Made by a program: the position numbers and the translations under genes
Shown: piece by piece, positions 60,372-64,000 of the stretch
Position numbering within the stretch: position 1 is the stretch's first letter
How the letters are laid out: every line of letters begins with the position of its first letter
NCBI RefSeq assembly: GCF_000298235.1
Contig: NZ_BAHE01000056.1
Span: 62,001-126,000 of the forward strand
DNA: 64,000 nucleotides
Source of the DNA: Gordonia namibiensis NBRC 108229
GTDB lineage: Bacteria; Actinomycetota; Actinomycetes; Mycobacteriales; Mycobacteriaceae
Direction of reading: 5' to 3'
The notes under the pieces: model-generated
The model's database searches: none
Seen by the model: only the letters and a program-made list of their open reading frames with translations
Told to the model about the DNA's origin: nothing

Positions 60372-60692
60372 TCACGGGTGTGCGTGATCGTGTCCGTGAC
60401 CTGCGGAGATGTGCCCGACTCCGATGATGTCGTGGAGGATGCGATGCACGATCGCATCGCCGACGACCTCGTAGTGGACCCTCCGGCCGACCTTCTCCGA
60501 CCGCACCCACCCCTGGTCGCGGAGTGCCCGGATCGACTGCGAGGCGGCGTTCTCGGTGATGCCGATCGCGGCGGCGAGCTCGGCGACCGTCGAGCCCGGA
60601 TGTGCGTGCATCTCGGCGACAAGACGCAGGCGCGTCGGGTCGCTGAGCAGCGTGAAGCGCGCGGCCCATGAGTCCGCGTCGAAATCGGTCAC
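60372..60692 (-). CDS. ArsR/SmtB-family regulator with His-rich tail (NmtR-like)
   Basis: 106 residues from a GTG at 60692 with AGGAGG 8 bases upstream. Winged helix: LLSDPTRLRLVAEMHAHPG, TVAELAAAIGITENAASQSIRALRDQG, VRSEKVGRRVHYEVV. The alpha-5 region has H-x10-H spacing (VHRILHDIIGVGHI) and a tail HISAGHGHDHAHP, as expected for a Ni/Co-type sensor such as NmtR. Divergent from the ABC importer at 60787, which it probably represses. Metal specificity is inferred. Confidence 0.85.
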   Translation of the reverse strand: MTDFDADSWAARFTLLSDPTRLRLVAEMHAHPGSTVAELAAAIGITENAASQSIRALRDQGWVRSEKVGRRVHYEVVGDAIVHRILHDIIGVGHISAGHGHDHAHP

Positions 60693-60761
60693 CCGTGCCT
60701 CCTCTGCTCGTCCCGCCCTCTCGAATTACACCACCGGGCATGAATGCCGGGGTCGAGTGGC

Positions 60762-60795
60762 GACCGATGTATGTCTGGGAGAACATATGTCTGTG
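60762..60795. promoter_or_regulatory. Candidate ArsR-type operator in the divergent gap
   Basis: The segment around ATGTATGTCTGGGAGAACAT carries a direct repeat ATGTCTG and a short inverted TATGT/ACATA pair immediately before the importer ATG at 60787. AT-rich ATG repeats are common in NmtR-type operators. Weak evidence. Confidence 0.35.
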
Positions 60796-62418
60796 ACGAC
60801 ACGTATTGGCCACCGGCCCCTCGGACGCCGCGGACGGCCGGTGATCGTCGTGATCGCGGCGATGGTGCTCGCCGGAGTGGCCCTCGGGGGATGCGCCGGA
60901 GAGCAGGATGCCGCAACGTCGGATCAGATCGTGCTCGCCGAGAGCCAGGACCTCGGCCAGTTCAACCCGATGCTCGGTTACGGGCAGCTGGGTGTGTCGC
61001 CGATCTACGACGGACTGTTGGTTCCCGCAGCCGACGGCGACGATCGCGTCCCCGACCTCGTGCCCGCGCTGGCCGCGTCGGCGCCTGAACGCATCGCGCC
61101 GCGGACCTGGCGGGTACCGCTGAAGGACGGCGTCACCTTCTCCGACGGCACCGCCTTCGATGCCGCCGACGTGGTCGCGACCTACCGCGCCGCGGTCGAC
61201 CCGAAGGTGGCGTCGGGTATCTCCACCGACTTCGCGCCGATCGTATCCATCGAAGCCGATGGGCCGCAGGCGATCAGGCTGACCATGAACACCGACGCCG
61301 ACCCCTCGCCGTACCTCCTTCTCGGCATCGTCCCGTCGGAGAAGGTGGAGGCCGCCCCCGCTGCGAGATGGGCACTGAACACCGAACCCGTGGGAACCGG
61401 CCCCTATCGCCTCGAATCCCTCGACCCCGACCAGGCGGTCCTCGTCGCGCGTGACGACCGTCCGGAGTCGCCGGCGGTGCGCAAGATCGTCTACACGCAT
61501 GTCCCCGACGACAACTCTCGTGCGCAGCTCGTGCAAACCGGCGAGGTCGACGGGGCGGGCCTCCCGCCGCGGCTTGCCGATGGGTTCGTCGACCGTGCGG
61601 GAGTCGACGTCGCCGAGGTGGCATCGGCCGACTGGCGGGGAGTGTCGCTGCCGGCCCGCAACGCCTTCACCGCCGACCCCGCTGCGCGCCTGGCGATGAA
61701 CATCGGCGTCGACCGGGACGCGCTGGTGGACGACGTGCTGCTGGGTAAAGGCGAGCCGGCGAGCACCCCGATCGCAAAGGTCTACGGCGACGCCTTCGAC
61801 GCCGACGCCCAGTTCGCGCACGACCGTTCGCGGGCTGAGTCGATCCTCGACGACGCGGGCTGGCGCACCGGTTCCGACGGCATACGCGCCCGGAACCGGG
61901 TTCGCGCGTCGTTCCCGCTGCTGTACAACGCCGAGGACACCCTGCGCCGCGACCTGGCGGTCGCCTTCGCCGCGTCGATGAAGAAGATCGGCGTCGAGGT
62001 GCTCACACGCGGCACCAGCTGGGACGAGATCGACACCAAGATGGACACCGCCGGTGCGCTTCTCGGCGGAGGTGCGACCCCCTACAGCATCGATTCCCAG
62101 GTGTACGACGCCCTGCACACCCGCGTGCCGGATTCGTCGCCCTACTCCAACCCGGGCAACTTCACCGCCCCCGGGCTCGACGAAATGCTCGACGCTGCAA
62201 GGGAATCGGCGACAGGACCGGAGAACGACGAACGGTACCGACGTATCCAGCAGATATACGCACGCCAGCCGTCGCAGGTGTTCCTCGCCTTCGTCCACCA
62301 CACCTACGTGGCCCGCAGCACGGGGTGGAACCATGATGCCCCGATCCTCGAACCCCACTCGCACGGCGTGACCTGGGGGCCGTGGTGGAACCTGCCATCC
62401 TGGGCGCCGGCGTCGTGA
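60787..62418 (+). CDS. Peptide/nickel-type ABC transporter substrate-binding lipoprotein
   Basis: 543 residues from the ATG at 60787; signal peptide with lipobox LGGC near residue 35. SBP family 5 (DppA/NikA) features: FNPMLGYGQLGVSPIYDGLL, TWRVPLKDGVTFSDGTAFDAADVVAT, VGTGPYRLESLDPDQAV and RVRASFPLLYNAED. Could bind peptides, opines, or metal chelates. The divergent Ni-type ArsR makes a nickel/metallophore role plausible, but sequence alone cannot separate the alternatives. Overlaps the permease by GTGA. Confidence 0.87.
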   Translation: MSVTTRIGHRPLGRRGRPVIVVIAAMVLAGVALGGCAGEQDAATSDQIVLAESQDLGQFNPMLGYGQLGVSPIYDGLLVPAADGDDRVPDLVPALAASAPERIAPRTWRVPLKDGVTFSDGTAFDAADVVATYRAAVDPKVASGISTDFAPIVSIEADGPQAIRLTMNTDADPSPYLLLGIVPSEKVEAAPAARWALNTEPVGTGPYRLESLDPDQAVLVARDDRPESPAVRKIVYTHVPDDNSRAQLVQTGEVDGAGLPPRLADGFVDRAGVDVAEVASADWRGVSLPARNAFTADPAARLAMNIGVDRDALVDDVLLGKGEPASTPIAKVYGDAFDADAQFAHDRSRAESILDDAGWRTGSDGIRARNRVRASFPLLYNAEDTLRRDLAVAFAASMKKIGVEVLTRGTSWDEIDTKMDTAGALLGGGATPYSIDSQVYDALHTRVPDSSPYSNPGNFTAPGLDEMLDAARESATGPENDERYRRIQQIYARQPSQVFLAFVHHTYVARSTGWNHDAPILEPHSHGVTWGPWWNLPSWAPAS

Positions 62419-63491
62419 CCACGCAGATCCGGTCGGACGCCGAGCGGCTCGCGGCGATCCCGCGTCCCGGTTCGGAAAGTCCGGTCGGCACAGGCAAACA
62501 CGCACATCGCCCGGGTCGTTCTCGGATCGCCATCCAACTTCTCGGTCGTCGGTTCCTGGTGATGATCCCGACCGTGCTCCTCGTGTCGCTGGGGGTGTTC
62601 GCGGTCGCCGCGGCCTCGCCGTTCGACCCGCTGACGGCGCACCTCGGGGACAGGTACCAGTCGGCGACGCAGGCGCAACGGGACGCCGTCACACAGGCCT
62701 ACGGACTCGACGACCACTGGTTCACGGCCTGGTGGAAATGGTGGGTTGCGGTGTTCCGGGGAGACCCGGGGTGGTCGTCGACCATGCGCCAGCCGGTCGC
62801 CGATGTGATCGGTCAACGGCTCCCGTTCACCGTCGGAATGTCGTTGGCGGCGTTGCTGTCTGCGGCGGTGATCGCCATCGTCCTCGGTGCGGTGGTCGGC
62901 ATGCGGCGCGGCGGCCTGCTCGACCGTGCCTGCACATCTCTGGCTGCCATGCTCGCCGCGACACCGCCGTTCGTCGTGTCTCTTCTGCTGGTCAGCGTTT
63001 TCGCGGTGGGGCTGGGTTGGTTCCCGACCTCGGGCGCACGGCGCCCGGGTGACGACTACTCGCTCGACGGGCTGCTCACGCACGCCGTGCTGCCCTACCT
63101 GGCGTTGACCATCTCGATGATTCCGTGGTTGCTGCTGACGATGCGATCGGCGGTCGTCGACGCTGCGGTGTCCGACGCGGTGCTGGGTGCACGTGCCCGA
63201 GGCGTGGGTGGGTGGCCGTTGCTGCGCGGGCACATCGTGCCGGTGTCGGTGCTGCCGACCCTTGCGCTTCTCGGAACACGGCTGCCGGAGCTCATCGCCG
63301 GCGCCGCCATCGTCGAAACCGTCTTCGGTTGGCCGGGACTCGCCGAGGCGCTCGTCGATTCCGCGGTGGCACTGGACTTCTCGCTCCTCGCGCCGCTGGC
63401 CGTCGGGTCCGCGGTGCTCGTCCTCATCGGGTCGGCGCTGTCGGATGCGACCGCCGTCTGGATCGATCCGCGGATCGGGTTACGCGCATGA
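62415..63491 (+). CDS. Peptide/nickel-type ABC transporter permease (DppB/NikB-like)
   Basis: 358 residues from the GTG at 62415 overlapping the lipoprotein stop. N-terminal TM anchor (RFLVMIPTVLLVSLGVFAVAAASP), the linker with YGLDDHWFTAWWKW and FRGDPGWSS typical of DppB, and the EAA loop AVLGARARGVGGWPLLRGHIVP near residue 265. Six or so helices. Pairs with the next gene. Confidence 0.88.
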   Translation: MTTQIRSDAERLAAIPRPGSESPVGTGKHAHRPGRSRIAIQLLGRRFLVMIPTVLLVSLGVFAVAAASPFDPLTAHLGDRYQSATQAQRDAVTQAYGLDDHWFTAWWKWWVAVFRGDPGWSSTMRQPVADVIGQRLPFTVGMSLAALLSAAVIAIVLGAVVGMRRGGLLDRACTSLAAMLAATPPFVVSLLLVSVFAVGLGWFPTSGARRPGDDYSLDGLLTHAVLPYLALTISMIPWLLLTMRSAVVDAAVSDAVLGARARGVGGWPLLRGHIVPVSVLPTLALLGTRLPELIAGAAIVETVFGWPGLAEALVDSAVALDFSLLAPLAVGSAVLVLIGSALSDATAVWIDPRIGLRA

Positions 63492-64000
63492 CCGCGGCCC
63501 ACCAGCCGACGATCTCCGAGGTGAGTCGTCGGGCCACGGTTCGCGAGCGCTTCACTCTCGTCGCGCCGTGGATCGTGCTCGGCGTGATCGCGCTCCTCGC
63601 CGTGGGCTGGCCTCTCGTCGCCGGCGATCAGACCGCAGACTTCGCACAGGCATTGCGTGCGCCCGGCGACGGCGCTGTGCTCGGTACCGATCATTCCGGT
63701 TACGACCTCGGCGTGCGCACCGCGGAGGGGCTGCGGATCTCGTTGCTCATCGCCATCGCCTGCGCGGTCCTGGCCACCGTCCTCGGTGTGGTCATCGGGA
63801 TCGCGTCGGTCACCGCCGGCGGGTGGGTCGACGCCATCGTCATGCGCGTCGTCGACGGCGTGAACGCACTGCCTCACCTGGTCGTGGGGGTTGTGATCGC
63901 GGCGATGTGGCGCGGTGAACCGGTCGCGATCATCGCGTCGATCGCGCTGACACATTGGCCGGCCGTGGCGCGGGTGGTGCGCGCCGAACTGCTCGAGGCG
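63488..64000 (+). CDS. Peptide/nickel-type ABC transporter permease (DppC/NikC-like), partial
   Basis: 171 codons are visible and the frame is still open at the right edge. Start overlaps the preceding stop (ATGA). Begins MTAAHQPTISEVSR with a first helix PWIVLGVIALLAVGWPLVAG, then the DppC-type GTDHSGYDLGVRTAEGLRISL and the start of the EAA region (THWPAVARVVRAELLEA). Second channel subunit of the importer; ATPase genes likely follow. Confidence 0.85.
   Translation, partial: MTAAHQPTISEVSRRATVRERFTLVAPWIVLGVIALLAVGWPLVAGDQTADFAQALRAPGDGAVLGTDHSGYDLGVRTAEGLRISLLIAIACAVLATVLGVVIGIASVTAGGWVDAIVMRVVDGVNALPHLVVGVVIAAMWRGEPVAIIASIALTHWPAVARVVRAELLEA

Noticed and set aside
60361-62505. 714-codon minus-strand frame across the ArsR gene and the ABC lipoprotein
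   Set aside because: Overlaps two well-supported genes and is a compositional artefact.

Overview
The window is high-GC actinobacterial DNA from the order Mycobacteriales, most likely Gordonia or a close relative (inference from gene content and recall of families). Supporting signs are a carotenoid gene block, homologues of Mycobacterium tuberculosis fadA-fadB and of the ROK regulator Rv0485, a Rv1264-type adenylate cyclase, a type VII secretion (ESX) substrate cassette, many acyl-CoA dehydrogenases and SDRs, and frequent 1-14 base stop/start overlaps. No rRNA, tRNA, CRISPR array or insertion-sequence transposase was found.

Layout. 1-3541 (minus): carotenoid operon (prenyl diphosphate synthase, CrtA-like monooxygenase, CruF, glycosyltransferase). 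3542-3995: repeat-rich gap. 3996-13805: an FMN lactate-oxidase-type enzyme, an MpaB-type oxygenase with a divergent TetR gene, a second TetR gene, an acyl-CoA dehydrogenase/APH-kinase/SDR operon, a histidine phosphatase, a VOC protein and an ECF sigma factor. 14022-15642: a leaderless Cys-Cys-Cys leader peptide and a terminator-like hairpin precede an Rv0485-like ROK regulator. 15811-17672: DrrAB-type ABC exporter. 17956-21009: molybdate operon (HTH-Mop protein, modABC).

21085-24657 is the least ordinary part. A WXG-like protein and a 388-residue ESX-type effector with a glycine-rich C-terminus are surrounded by five tiny tail-anchored membrane proteins that are related to one another. Remnants of a sixth and two identical 79-base hairpin repeats are also present.

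25747-53439 looks like one catabolic regulon. Promoters of a flavoprotein gene, a 13-gene minus-strand operon (39741 down to 27222), two SnoaL-like genes, a 9-gene plus-strand operon (40896-51318) and a TetR gene (51402-52025) carry related GAACTGA/TCAGTTC palindromes. At two of them the palindrome sits just downstream of the -10 box. The enzymes are a CoA ligase, acyl-CoA dehydrogenases, an APH-type kinase, SDRs, a thiolase with DUF35 partner, a crotonase, a metallo-beta-lactamase, an EthD protein, an Old Yellow Enzyme-type reductase and a fumarate-reductase-type flavoprotein. An ABC importer with three paralogous binding proteins lies in the same regulon. Together they suggest uptake and beta-oxidation-like breakdown of an oxygenated, possibly cyclic or lactone-type carboxylic acid. 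The substrate cannot be read from sequence.

53502-64000: a double-domain TetR regulator, fadA-fadB, an AbiEi/DUF559-type gene flanked by nested hairpins, a meta-cleavage-type hydrolase, and an NmtR-like ArsR regulator divergent from a nickel/peptide-type ABC importer that runs off the right edge.
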